Positions 36,952 to 47,246 of a stretch of DNA of 64,000 bases are shown in pieces (position 1 is the stretch's first letter; each line of letters begins with the position of its first letter). This stretch comes from an uncultured Dehalococcoidia bacterium (GTDB lineage Bacteria; Chloroflexota; Dehalococcoidia; Tepidiformales; Tepidiformaceae). The stretch is taken from assembly GCA_938015525.1 (NCBI GenBank), contig CALLPC010000003.1, positions 1-64,000 of the forward strand, given 5' to 3'. The notes below the pieces were generated by a model. It worked only from the letters and a program-made list of their open reading frames with translations. It made no database searches and was not told the origin of the DNA. The translations under genes were made by a program, and so were the position numbers.

Positions 36952-37584
36952 TCATTCACCTGTGAAGCTGGGGGTGCGTTTTTCGAGGAAGGCGCGGACG
37001 CCTTCGGCCCGATCTTTGGTGGTTTGGAGGAGCATGGTCAAATCGGTTTCGAACCGCAAGGCCTGCTCGAGGGGCTGCGGGAGGCCGCGCCAGATGGCTT
37101 CTTTGGCGAGCTCGAGGGCGATGGGGCCGCGGCCGAGGAGGACGCCGGCGAGGCGGCGGGCTTCGGTTTCGGCGGCTCCGGCCTGGAGGATGGCGCTGAC
37201 GAGGCCGGCCTGGTAGAGCTCCTGCGCGGCGATGCGTTCGCCGGCAGCGAGGAGCGGGGCGAGGTCGGGAGCGAGGAGGGCGGCCCGGGCGGGCCAACCG
37301 GCCGGGCCGCGGAGTGCGGCGGCTCGGCCGGCGACCCGGATGTCGGCGGCGAGGGCGAGGTCGAGCGCGGCGCCCGTGAGCTCGTCTTCGAACCAGGCGA
37401 TGACCGGGAGGCGGCCGAGGACGAGGCGGCGGAGGGCGGGGAGCGGAGGATGGGGCGCGGCGGCGAAGGCGTCGGCCGGCAGGAGGATGCAGCGGGCTCC
37501 CTCCGGGACGGCATCGAGGGCATCATCGAGCCAGGCGGGGCCGGAGCCCGGCGGGGGCGGCTGGAGTTCGGAGAGGGGCGGCAT
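36952..37584 (-). CDS. Degenerate enoyl-CoA hydratase-like protein
   Basis: 210 aa. The C-terminal half is crotonase-like (YQAGLVSAIL, LELAKEAIWRGL and the end motif DRAEGVRAFLEKRTPSFTG). The N-terminal CoA-binding part is replaced by Pro/Ala-rich sequence, and the second oxyanion motif is only partly recognisable (FEDELTGAALDLALAADIRV). The first, AGAD-type, motif is missing. Likely catalytically inactive or altered. First gene of the operon running to 35185; a CT-rich repeat lies directly upstream. Confidence 0.7.
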   Translation of the reverse strand: MPPLSELQPPPPGSGPAWLDDALDAVPEGARCILLPADAFAAAPHPPLPALRRLVLGRLPVIAWFEDELTGAALDLALAADIRVAGRAAALRGPAGWPARAALLAPDLAPLLAAGERIAAQELYQAGLVSAILQAGAAETEARRLAGVLLGRGPIALELAKEAIWRGLPQPLEQALRFETDLTMLLQTTKDRAEGVRAFLEKRTPSFTGE

Positions 37585-37586
37585 GG

Positions 37587-37620
37587 AGGTTGGGGGTTGA
37601 AGGTTAGAGGTTGGAGGAAG
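37587..37620. repeat. Dispersed AGGTTGG-type repeat, copy 1
   Basis: A degenerate run of a 7-nt unit (AGGTTGG/AGGTTAG/GGTTGAA) between two - strand genes. The same units recur at 61861-61890 and 62668-62696. In copies 1 and 2 they lie next to the string GGGGAGCGGGGAG. Confidence 0.5.
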
Positions 37621-37650
37621 GATAGCTGATGGGGGCGGGGAGCGGGGAGC

Positions 37651-38205
37651 CTACTGGAAGGCGATGCCGGTGAGTGTGTGGAGCCACTGTTCCTGGGGGA
37701 TGGTGGCGGAGGCGAGGGCAGGGTGCCCGGACTGGTCGAGGTAGATGACGGTCCCGGCGGCGACCTCGGCGAGCGGGTAGCGGATGGCGCCGTAGCGGAG
37801 GTTGTCCATCCGGGTGCCCTGGATGGTGACGGTTGCGCCATCGGGGGCGGAGGTGCGCTTTGCGAGCTCGGCAAGGGTGACGCCGGTGTACTGTTTGCCG
37901 CCGGCGGTGATGGTGGCTGTGGGGAGGGCCTCGAACTCCTGGCGCGTGGGGGTGAACTGCCGGTCGCCGGCGACGACCTGGAGCACCGGGACGCCGTCGG
38001 GGAGGGGGGTGGGGGAGGGGAGCGGCCGGTCCGGGGGCACGGGCTGTTCGAGGCCCTGGGCGACCTCGGTGCGGCGCGCGTCAGCCTCGCTGACGGTTGG
38101 GGTGGGGCCGGCATCGGCGGGATTCGCGGGGTCTTTGCCGCCGCAGGCGGCGACGGCGACGGGTGCGAGGAGGAACAGGGCGGCGGCGACGCGCAGTCGA
38201 GGCAT
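37651..38205 (-). CDS. Lipoprotein with sulfite-oxidase-like (molybdopterin-binding-like) domain
   Basis: 184 aa from ATG 38205. Lipobox VAVAACGG (Cys21). A Pro-rich spacer (RPLPSPTPLPDG) leads to a domain with FEALPTATIT, YTGVTLAELAKR and GAIRYPLAEVAAGTVIYLDQSG, resembling the small oxidoreductase molybdopterin-binding-like fold seen without its cofactor cysteine. Probably a cell-surface binding protein rather than an enzyme. An earlier in-frame ATG (38280) would destroy the signal sequence. Confidence 0.65.
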   Translation of the reverse strand: MPRLRVAAALFLLAPVAVAACGGKDPANPADAGPTPTVSEADARRTEVAQGLEQPVPPDRPLPSPTPLPDGVPVLQVVAGDRQFTPTRQEFEALPTATITAGGKQYTGVTLAELAKRTSAPDGATVTIQGTRMDNLRYGAIRYPLAEVAAGTVIYLDQSGHPALASATIPQEQWLHTLTGIAFQ

Positions 38206-38288
38206 GGTTCGTCTCCGTGGCGTCCTGGGGGTGAGATGGAGGGTAGGGAGGAGCGGGGAGACGGGCAATGCGGCGGTCAAGCGCCGGT

Positions 38289-39254
38289 TCAGGGGCGGGG
38301 CGTCGGTTCGGCTGCCGGGCTCGGGGTGGCGACCTCGACCGGGCTGGCAGTGGCGGCCGGGGCGGGCGTGGCGGTCTCCGCGCGGGGCGGCGGCGAGGGT
38401 TCCGGTGTGCCCGCCGGGGTGGGAGACGGCTCCGGGGTCGGGGAGGGTGTGGGGGATGCCGCTGCCGCGGGTTCGGGTGTCGCGAGCGGTGTCACGGGGC
38501 CGAGGGCGGCGGTGACGGCATCGTCGATCGCGGCGGCGGCGGCGGCGACCTTTTCGGGGTCGACATCGGGGCGGTTCCGGGCCTGGGCGAGGACGGCGCT
38601 GCCCTGGTCGGCGAGGTTCTTGACCCGCGCTTTCTGGATATCGGTGAGGCCGCCCTGTTTTTCGGCGAGGTCGGCGATCGCGCGGAGCTCGCGCTGGAGG
38701 CTTTCGAGGGAGGCGACGACGTTATCGTTCCGGGCGGTGAGCTGCTGGAGTTCGTAGACGCGGGCTTCGGCCTGGCGAAGCTGGACGTCGATGCGGGCAT
38801 CGCCGCGGGAGAGGGTGTATTCGAGCCGTTCGTTGGCGAGTTTGAAGGCGTAGTTCCAGTCGCCGGGGACGGCGTCACCGGCGGTGACGAAGCCGAGGGC
38901 GAGGATGCCGACGGCGGCGGCGCCGGCGAGGACGGCGATGCTCGCGACGGCGGTGCCGACGGGGGAGTAGCCGGGGACTGGGAGGAAGAGCGGCTCGGCG
39001 GGGGTGGTGGGCTCAGTGGCGCGGGCGAGGAATTTCGCTTTGAGGGAGGCTTCGAAGTAGTAGCTGGGGGCCTCAGCGGCGCAGGCGTCGGACACGGCGG
39101 CGGCGACGCGGAGCATGCCGGCGAGCCAGTCGGCGTCGTCGGGGAAGAGGGAGAGGACGAAATCGGGCTCGAGCCCGTCTTCGATGAGGGCCTGTGCCTC
39201 GGCGAGGATTTCGGCCTCCCTGCCGGCCTTGCGTTCGAACAGGCGGCGGATCAT
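38289..39254 (-). CDS. DUF5667-domain membrane protein, probable partner of ECF sigma factor
   Basis: 321 aa. Cytoplasmic N-terminus (1-95), one membrane helix (about 103-125), then GDAVPGDWNYAFKLANERLEYTLSRGDARID, which is the DUF5667 pattern (PGD-x-x-Y-x-x-K), a coiled stretch, and a 70-residue Pro/Thr/Ala-rich tail suited to cross the cell envelope. Its ATG overlaps the sigma-factor stop (ATGA), the usual layout for sigma/anti-sigma pairs. Anti-sigma function is inferred from context. Confidence 0.75.
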   Translation of the reverse strand: MIRRLFERKAGREAEILAEAQALIEDGLEPDFVLSLFPDDADWLAGMLRVAAAVSDACAAEAPSYYFEASLKAKFLARATEPTTPAEPLFLPVPGYSPVGTAVASIAVLAGAAAVGILALGFVTAGDAVPGDWNYAFKLANERLEYTLSRGDARIDVQLRQAEARVYELQQLTARNDNVVASLESLQRELRAIADLAEKQGGLTDIQKARVKNLADQGSAVLAQARNRPDVDPEKVAAAAAAIDDAVTAALGPVTPLATPEPAAAASPTPSPTPEPSPTPAGTPEPSPPPRAETATPAPAATASPVEVATPSPAAEPTPRP

Positions 39255-39820
39255 TGCGGGGGCACCATGGTCTGGAGTTTGGCGATGGCCTTGTGCTGGA
39301 GGACTTTCACGTTGTTTTCGGTTTTCCCGAGGACCCGGGCGGTTTCGGCGACGGAGAGGCCGGCGCCGAAGCGGAGCTCGATGACCTGCCGCTGGGCTTC
39401 GGGGAGCCTGGCGGCGGCGGCCCGGACGATGTCGAGGGTGAGGGCGGTGTGCACTTCCTCGGTGTGGTCGGGGGCCGGGTCAGGGATCGAGTCCGTGAGC
39501 GGCGCTACCTGGGCGCGGACTTTTCGGCGGCGGACGAAGGTGACGACTTCGTTGCGGGCGATGCGGAAGACCCATGCGCCGAAGGGGAGGCCCCGGAAGG
39601 TGAAGGTGCGGAGGTTTTCGATGACGCGGAGGAAGACCTCCGTGGTCACGTCCTCGGCGTCTTCGGTGGTGGGGAGGCGGCTGGCGACGTAGCGGTAGAC
39701 GCGGGGGAAGTAGTGGTCGTAGATGCGGGACAGGGCTTCCCGGTCTCCCTGCTGGGCCGCTTCGACGACTGCCTGTTCGTCGAAATCGGGTGCCAGTTCG
39801 TCGATCGCCGTCTCTGCCAT
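39251..39820 (-). CDS. ECF-type RNA polymerase sigma factor
   Basis: 189 aa. Sigma region 2 (ALSRIYDHYFPRVYRYVASR, EDVTTEVFLRVI, FGAWVFRIARN) and region 4 (LPEAQRQVIELRFGAGLSVAETARVLGKTENNVKVLQHKAI) with no extra domains. It directs polymerase to stress or envelope promoters and is probably held by the DUF5667 protein encoded downstream. The divergent region carries three CGCGAGCGG repeats; TATGCT (complement of 39871-39876) is a candidate -10, and GAAAGGAGG lies in its leader. Confidence 0.9.
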   Translation of the reverse strand: MAETAIDELAPDFDEQAVVEAAQQGDREALSRIYDHYFPRVYRYVASRLPTTEDAEDVTTEVFLRVIENLRTFTFRGLPFGAWVFRIARNEVVTFVRRRKVRAQVAPLTDSIPDPAPDHTEEVHTALTLDIVRAAAARLPEAQRQVIELRFGAGLSVAETARVLGKTENNVKVLQHKAIAKLQTMVPPQ

Positions 39821-39907
39821 CCAGCCCCCTGGGCCGCGCCGGGTACGGGCTACCGAGCGTCCTCCTTTCGAGCATACTCAGGGCATTCGCCTGTGCACTA
39901 GAGATAA

Positions 39908-39963
39908 CGCGAGCGGCCCGCGAAGGTTAATGCCGCGAGCGGCGGCGCAGGTGACGCGAGCGG
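39908..39963. repeat. Three direct CGCGAGCGG repeats in divergent promoter region
   Basis: CGCGAGCGG occurs at 39908-39916, 39934-39942 and 39955-39963, 26 and 21 bp apart, between the sigma-factor gene and a small membrane-protein gene. The same-strand array with two-turn spacing suggests a regulator-binding site. Confidence 0.5.
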
Positions 39964-39985
39964 GCGTCTGCGCGAGACTGGGGGC

Positions 39986-40195
39986 ATGGTGAATCCGCGG
40001 CTCATCACGGCGCTGGCGATGCCGCTGTTCATGGCTGCGGGGGCGCTCGCGGTGTGGCTTTCGCGGGGCCAGGACGAGGATTCACGCCCGAAGTGGCGGG
40101 ACGATTCGCTCGATGACTGGTACCGGGAACGGGAGGCGAAGGCGGAGGAGGAGCGCCGCCGGCGGCAGGAGGGCGGCGGGAGCACGGGGGAGTAA
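39986..40195 (+). CDS. Small single-span membrane protein
   Basis: 69 aa. One hydrophobic helix (about 6-25, ALAMPLFMAAGALAVWL) then a highly charged tail (DDSLDDWYREREAKAEEERRRR) likely forming a cytoplasmic helix. GAGACT ends 6 nt before ATG 39986, matching the leaderless spacing. No family recognised; its position opposite the ECF sigma gene may reflect shared control. Confidence 0.6.
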   Translation: MVNPRLITALAMPLFMAAGALAVWLSRGQDEDSRPKWRDDSLDDWYREREAKAEEERRRRQEGGGSTGE

Positions 40196-40216
40196 CGCGC
40201 AACCGTGCCGGTTGCG

Positions 40217-40222
40217 TACCAT
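40217..40222 (+). promoter_or_regulatory. -10 element of leaderless CorA-like gene (TACCAT, 6 nt before GTG)
   Basis: TACCAT, six bases, then GTG 40229. This spacing, seen at several genes, decides in favour of GTG 40229 over the in-frame GTG at 40205, which lies upstream of the -10. Confidence 0.6.
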
Positions 40223-40228
40223 GCGGGC

Positions 40229-41164
40229 GTGCGAACGTGGACGTGGGTCGATGGCGCGTGGCGCGAGGGCGAGCTGGAGGGCTGCCCGCGCTGGTATGAC
40301 CTGACGGGAGCGGACCGGGAGGGGCTGCTGGCGCTGGCGGAGCGGTACGGGTTGCACCCGCTGGCGATTGAGGACTGTCTCTCGCCGTACCTGCATACCC
40401 CGAAGGTCGACGATTTCGGGAGCTACCTGTTCGTGGTGGTGCTGGCGATGAAGCCGGGGACGGTGGAGCCTGTGCTGGAGGAGCTCGACGTGTTCCTCGG
40501 CCGGGAGTTCCTCATCACGTACCGGGACGACCCGGCGACGGCGCCGGAGGTGGAGGGGGTGGTGCGGGCCGTCGGGCAGGGGCTGGCGCTGCGGCCAGGG
40601 ACGGACGGGCTGTTCTACGAGGTGCTGGACCGGGTGGTGGACAGCTACCTGCCGCGGGTTTCGGCGATGAGTGAGGAGCTGGATGCGCTGGCGGACCTGA
40701 TCCTGGAGGGCGACCGGAACGGGGGGATCAGCCAGCGGGTGCTGGAGGCGCGGCGCGCGGCCGGGAAGGTGCGGCGGACGATGGCGCCGCTGCTGGCGGT
40801 GGTGCTGCGGTTCGGGCGGGGGGAGTTCGAGCTGGTGCAGCCGGCGAACGTGATCTATTTCCGGGACGTGTACGACCACCTGGTCCGGGTGGACCTTGCG
40901 CTGGAGGAGCTGCGGGAGGACGCGGAGGTGGCGTTGAGCACCTACCTGAGCACGCTGAACAACAAGATGAACGAGGTGATGAAGGTGCTGGCGGTGGTGG
41001 GTGCCCTGGCGCTGCCGGCGACGGTGATCACCGGGATATTCGGCACGAACTTCGATTCGATCCCGGGGCTCCACAGCAACTACGGTTTTGCGGTGATGAT
41101 GGCAGCGATGGCGGCGATGGCGGGCTCGATGGCGCTCTTCTTCCACCGGCGCGGCTGGTTCTGA
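40229..41164 (+). CDS. CorA-family divalent-cation transporter with GTN in place of GMN
   Basis: 311 aa. Long N-terminal cytoplasmic alpha/beta domain (AIEDCLSPYLHTPKVDDFGSY is a classic CorA segment), long helices, and two C-terminal membrane spans. The signature at the pore, normally GMN, reads GTN (272-274, in FGTNFD). The family moves Mg, Co, Ni or Zn as pentamers; variant GxN members often transport other ions, so magnesium is not assured. It is followed 22 nt later by another ion-related membrane protein. Confidence 0.85.
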   Translation: MRTWTWVDGAWREGELEGCPRWYDLTGADREGLLALAERYGLHPLAIEDCLSPYLHTPKVDDFGSYLFVVVLAMKPGTVEPVLEELDVFLGREFLITYRDDPATAPEVEGVVRAVGQGLALRPGTDGLFYEVLDRVVDSYLPRVSAMSEELDALADLILEGDRNGGISQRVLEARRAAGKVRRTMAPLLAVVLRFGRGEFELVQPANVIYFRDVYDHLVRVDLALEELREDAEVALSTYLSTLNNKMNEVMKVLAVVGALALPATVITGIFGTNFDSIPGLHSNYGFAVMMAAMAAMAGSMALFFHRRGWF

Positions 41165-41186
41165 TGGCCGGGACGGGGCGCGGTTC

Positions 41187-42446
41187 GTGAACATCGACGG
41201 CTTCACGTTCGACCGGGAGGGGCTGCGGCTGGCGGTGGCGCTGGGCATCGGGCTGCTCCTCGGGGCGGAGCGGGAGCGGCACAAGGGGGAGGGGCCGACG
41301 CGGGGTGCGGCGGGCATCCGGACGTTTGCGCTGGTAGCGCTGGCGGGGGGGATTGCGATGACGGTGGGCGGCGGGGTGGTGCTGGCGGCGGCGCTCGGGT
41401 TCGTGGCGCTGGCGGTGCTGGCGGCGTACGTGCTCGGGGACCGGACGGACCCGGGGCTGACGACGGAGGTGGCGGTGGTGGTGGCGTTCCTGCTCGGGGC
41501 GCTGGCGCAGCGGGAGCCGCAGCTGGCGGCGGGGCTGGCGGTGGTGGTGACGATCCTGCTGGCGGCACGGGAGCGGCTCCACGAGCTGGTTTCGCGGGCG
41601 CTGACGGAGCAGGAGGTACACGACGGGCTGCTCTTCGCGGGGGCGGCGCTGGTGGTGCTGCCGCTCGTGCCGGATGAGCGGGTGGGGCCGTATGGAGTGT
41701 TCAACCCGTTCGCGGTCTGGCGGCTGGTAGTCATCGTGATGGCGATCGGGGGCGCGGGCTACATCGCGGTCCGGCTTTTGGGGCCGCGGCTCGGCCTGCC
41801 GCTCTCCGGCCTGGCCTCTGGGTTCGTGTCGAGCGCGGCGACGATCGCGGCGATGGGGGCGAAGGCGCGGGAGGCGCCGGGCCTGCGAACCCCGGCGGCG
41901 GCGGCGGCCGTGCTTTCGACGGTGGCCACGGTGGTCCAGATGGTCATCATCGTGGGGGCGACGGACCGGCAGACGCTCGGCGAGCTGTGGCCAGCGATGG
42001 GGCTGGCGGGCCTTGCGGCGGTGGCGTACGGGGCGGTGTTCGCGTTCCGGGCGCTGCGCGACGAGCGGGCCGACCACCACGAGCCGGGGGGCCGGGCGTT
42101 CGAACTGCGGACGGCGGTGCTCTTCGCCGGGACGGTAACGGGCGTGCTGTTCGTCTCGGCGGCGCTGAACGACTGGCTGGGGAGCGGGGGTGTGCTGGTC
42201 TCGGCGGCCGTCGCCGGGTTCGCGGATACGCACTCGGCGGCGATTGCGGTGGCGGGGCTGGCGGCGGCCGGGCGGCTGGAACCGGCGGAGGCGGTCGTGC
42301 CGATCCTGGCGGCGTTCTCGACGAACTCGGTCACGAAGATGGTGCTCGCGGCAGCAACGGGGGGGAAAGGGTTCGCGGCGGCGGTCTGGCCGGGGGTGAT
42401 TGCCACGGCGGCGCTGGCGTGGGCCGGGTGGGGGCTGGGGAGGTAG
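41187..42446 (+). CDS. MgtC/SapB plus DUF4010 membrane protein
   Basis: 419 aa from GTG 41187, ~12 spans. N-terminal MgtC-like region (ALGIGLLLGAERERHK, GIRTFALVALAGG, TTEVAVVVAFLLGAL) and a C-terminal DUF4010 half (LSGLASGFVSSAATIAAM, GFADTHSAAIAVAGLAA, STNSVTKMV). This two-part layout is common; transport activity is unproven, though MgtC relatives affect Mg and phosphate homeostasis. It directly follows the CorA-like gene, supporting an ion-homeostasis pair. Confidence 0.85.
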   Translation: MNIDGFTFDREGLRLAVALGIGLLLGAERERHKGEGPTRGAAGIRTFALVALAGGIAMTVGGGVVLAAALGFVALAVLAAYVLGDRTDPGLTTEVAVVVAFLLGALAQREPQLAAGLAVVVTILLAARERLHELVSRALTEQEVHDGLLFAGAALVVLPLVPDERVGPYGVFNPFAVWRLVVIVMAIGGAGYIAVRLLGPRLGLPLSGLASGFVSSAATIAAMGAKAREAPGLRTPAAAAAVLSTVATVVQMVIIVGATDRQTLGELWPAMGLAGLAAVAYGAVFAFRALRDERADHHEPGGRAFELRTAVLFAGTVTGVLFVSAALNDWLGSGGVLVSAAVAGFADTHSAAIAVAGLAAAGRLEPAEAVVPILAAFSTNSVTKMVLAAATGGKGFAAAVWPGVIATAALAWAGWGLGR

Positions 42447-42500
42447 GGGGTTGCGGTTCTCGACAGCAGGTGACGCGCCGATGTGGTAAGAGAGGCGGGC

Positions 42501-43451
42501 ATGCAGCGCAGGTTCGTGTTCGGTCTCGGGGGACTGCTGGTCGCGGTCGGGCTGGTAGCGGGCTGCCGGGCGGCTGCGCAGCCGGCCGGGACGACGCCGC
42601 GGGCCTACGCGCCGATGGTGGCGGCCGATTCGGCGCCGGGGCTGCCGGCGGGCATGGTCGAATGCGTCGTGACGAACGTGGTCGATGGCGACACGATCGA
42701 CGTCGGCAGCTGCGCGGATACCGGCCGGGTGCGCCTCATCCTGATTGATGCGCCGGAGCTGTCGGGCGGTGCGCGCTGCTTCAGCCGGGAATCGACGGAG
42801 TACGTCGCTGCGCGGCTGCTCGGCCGGACGGTAGGGCTGGAGCGGGATGTTTCGAACACGGACCGGTACGGGCGCTACCTGCGGTACGCCTGGGTCGACG
42901 GGGAGCTGTTCAACGAGCGGATGGTACGGGACGGCTACGCGGCGCTGGCCGTCTACCCGCCGGACGTGAAGTACCGGGAGCGGATTGCGGCGGCGGAGGC
43001 GGAAGCGAAGGCGGCGAACCGGGGCCTCTGGGGCGTTTGCGGGGGGCTGAACGCACCTGCCACGCCGACGCCTGCCAGCGGCGCGCCGACGGCGACCCCC
43101 ACGCGGACGCCCACGCCCCCGGCAACGCCGACGCCGGGCGGGGCGTGCACGGCCGCGACCGCGCGGGTCGTCTCGCTGAACAAGGCGGCGGAGGTGGTGG
43201 TGATCGAGGGGAGCGGCGACCTGACGGGCTGGTATCTGATCAGCGAGCGGGGGAACCAGCGGTTCGATTTCCCGGCGGGGTTCGTGCTGGCGGGGCGGGT
43301 GGAGGTGTGGAGCGGGGTGCCGCAGTTCGCGAATACGCCGACGCGGCTCTGGTGGAGCGAGCAGACGTTCTGGAACAACACGCAGGACGACGATGCGCTC
43401 CTGTACGACTGCACGGGGCGGCTGGTGCAGCGGTTCGATGATGGCGATTGA
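42501..43451 (+). CDS. Lipoprotein nuclease: SNase-like domain plus lamin-tail domain
   Basis: 316 aa. Lipobox LVAGC (Cys22). A thermonuclease domain (~55-180) with DGDTIDVG, RLILIDAPE and ERDVSNTDRYGRYLRYAW supplies the Arg/Asp/Glu active-site residues of SNase (EC 3.1.31.1-like). A Thr-Pro linker (PTPASGAPTATPTRTPTPPA) leads to a lamin-tail domain (~215-310) with VVVIEGSGDLTGWYL. It likely degrades extracellular DNA or RNA at the cell surface, perhaps for nutrient uptake. ATG 42501 follows GAGAGG; an earlier in-frame ATG lacks one. Confidence 0.85.
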   Translation: MQRRFVFGLGGLLVAVGLVAGCRAAAQPAGTTPRAYAPMVAADSAPGLPAGMVECVVTNVVDGDTIDVGSCADTGRVRLILIDAPELSGGARCFSRESTEYVAARLLGRTVGLERDVSNTDRYGRYLRYAWVDGELFNERMVRDGYAALAVYPPDVKYRERIAAAEAEAKAANRGLWGVCGGLNAPATPTPASGAPTATPTRTPTPPATPTPGGACTAATARVVSLNKAAEVVVIEGSGDLTGWYLISERGNQRFDFPAGFVLAGRVEVWSGVPQFANTPTRLWWSEQTFWNNTQDDDALLYDCTGRLVQRFDDGD

Positions 43452-43506
43452 AACGCCGTCTCATCCCGGGTAGGGTGCGGGTGACCCTGTTCGCGAGAGG
43501 TGCGGG

Positions 43507-44349
43507 ATGGCGATGAACGTGCTGCGCCCGACAGAGGAGGAGGCGCTGGCGGCGTGGGCAGCGCTGGTCGCGGCCGATGCCGAGCAGGTGGCGAGGGTGC
43601 GAGAGCCGGAGCCGCCGGCCGACCACTATGGGGCGGTGGCGCACCGCTTCCGCCCGGGGGGGATGGAGGCGCTGGAGTGGCCGGTCCTGGATGCGCTCAT
43701 TTCGCCGGGGGAGAGGGTGCTGGACATCGGCGCGGGCGGCGGGCGGTTTGCCGTCCCGCTGGCGCGGAAGGGGTGCCGGGTGGTGGCGGTGGAGCCGAGC
43801 GAGGCGATGCGGCGGACGCTGGCGGGGGCGGCGGCGGAGGCGGGCGTGGAGCTGGAGGTTCACCCGGTGGGCTGGCCGGCAGCCGGCTGGAGCATCGATG
43901 CGGACGTGAGCCTGGCGGCCCATGTCTGTTACGACATTGCGGAGGTCGGGCCGTTCCTGGATGCGATGGAGCGGCACACGAGGCGGCTGTGCATCGGGGT
44001 GTTCGCGCAGTCGGGGCGGGGCGTTGCGCTGGCGCCGCTCTTCGAGGCGGTGCACGGGGAGCCGCTCCAGGCGCTGCCGGCGCTGCGGGAGTTCGTTGCG
44101 CTGCTCGGGGCTCGGAACCGGCGGTTCGAGGTGCGGACGGTGAGTAAGGGGGTAGAGGAGGAGCTGACGGAGCGAGAGGAGGCGTTCGAGCTGGCGCGGC
44201 GGATGCTTTGGCTGGCGGCGGGGGGTGAGAAGGAGCGGCGGATGCGGGAGCTGATGGAACGGTGGTGGGGCCGGGCGGAGGGGATTGCGCTGCCCGTGCA
44301 GCGGCGGTTCATCGGGGTCGTGAGCTGGGAGCCGCCGCGGCGGGAGTAA
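43507..44349 (+). CDS. Class I SAM-dependent methyltransferase
   Basis: 280 aa. Motif I VLDIGAGGGRFAVPLA (near 75) and VVAVEPSEAMRRTL follow a helical N-terminus; the rest is a Rossmann-like methyltransferase with a helical C-terminal extension (KERRMRELMERWW). Substrate not identifiable. GAGAGG Shine-Dalgarno before ATG 43507 and TAGGGT (43471-43476) as likely -10. Convergent with gyrB, 27 nt apart. Confidence 0.82.
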   Translation: MAMNVLRPTEEEALAAWAALVAADAEQVARVREPEPPADHYGAVAHRFRPGGMEALEWPVLDALISPGERVLDIGAGGGRFAVPLARKGCRVVAVEPSEAMRRTLAGAAAEAGVELEVHPVGWPAAGWSIDADVSLAAHVCYDIAEVGPFLDAMERHTRRLCIGVFAQSGRGVALAPLFEAVHGEPLQALPALREFVALLGARNRRFEVRTVSKGVEEELTEREEAFELARRMLWLAAGGEKERRMRELMERWWGRAEGIALPVQRRFIGVVSWEPPRRE

Positions 44350-44376
44350 CGGGGAGCCCTGGGCGGCGCCGGCCGC

Positions 44377-46425
<2,049 letters not shown>

Positions 46426-47165
46426 TCAGGCGGGACGCTCCGGGGCGCGGCGCTCGGCTTCGATGGCGCGGATGGGGAAGGCGGCGCAGCGCTCGGCCGA
46501 CTCGGCTTCGTAGCGGCCGCCGAAGTGGAAGCCACCGGGCGCGAGTTCGGGGGTTTCGCCGCTGAGGTCGCGGGGGGTGCCGGCGCCGTCGGAGGCGAAG
46601 TGAAGCTCGCGGGAGAGGCGCTCCATCGCCGCGACGACCGTCGCCTGGCGGGCTGCGGCCGCCCGGGCCTGGGCTGCGGTCACGGTCCAGTTCGCCCGGC
46701 CGTGGGGGCCCCTGGCGGCGAGGATGATGCCCCCGGTGCGGAGGATGCGGCGGATGCTCTCTTCTAGGCGCGCGATGACGTCCGCCGGTTCGAAGTAGCA
46801 ATCGCCGCCGACGGTCCGGAGGAGGAGGGTGCGGGCGAGGCGAAAGGGGCGGGAGGGGCCGAGGACGGGGTTCGTCGCGGCGCGGAGGCCGAGCCGGGCG
46901 GGCCGAGGCGGCGCTGGAGGCGGAGGGGCACGCTCGGGTAGTTGAACCAGAAGGGGTTGATGCCGAGCCAGACGACATCCGGCCGGGACGCTTCGACTCA
47001 GCGGCTGACCATCTCGGGCATCCGCTCGTTCGGCCAGGGGGTGCGGGTGACCAGCTCGACGGGTTCGCCGAAGGCGTCTTCGAGGCGGGCGGCGGTGAGG
47101 ACGGCGCGGGCGGTGGTGGCGCCTGGGGTGACGTCCTTGCTGTTCGTGAGGCGGATGAGACGCAT
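46426..47165 (-). pseudogene. Decayed SGNH-hydrolase-like gene (nonsense plus frameshift)
   Basis: Begins ATG 47165 (MRLIRLTNSKDV), homologous to the intact gene at 61893-62639: RTPWPNERMPEMVSR here aligns with LKSAWPNEAYADVIERW there. The Trp codon at the next position is TGA (complement of 46998-47000), and the frame continues VEASRPDVVWLGINPFWFN, VPLRLQRR. After that, homology jumps to another frame (CYFEPADVIARLEESIRRIL, ILAARGPHG) and ends at 46426. One nonsense change and one frameshift mean it is broken unless the assembly is wrong. Confidence 0.75.
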
Positions 47166-47246
47166 GGCCGGGCTCCGTGGCGGGGGCCTGCCAGGCGCGT
47201 GCGGCTGGTCTGGCAGCGGGAGCAAACGGGACCGGGGCGCGGAGCG

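Noticed and set aside
46998-47000. In-frame TGA read as selenocysteine or tryptophan
   Set aside because: The gene also has a frameshift further on, no SECIS-like hairpin was noticed, and all other genes use TGA as stop.
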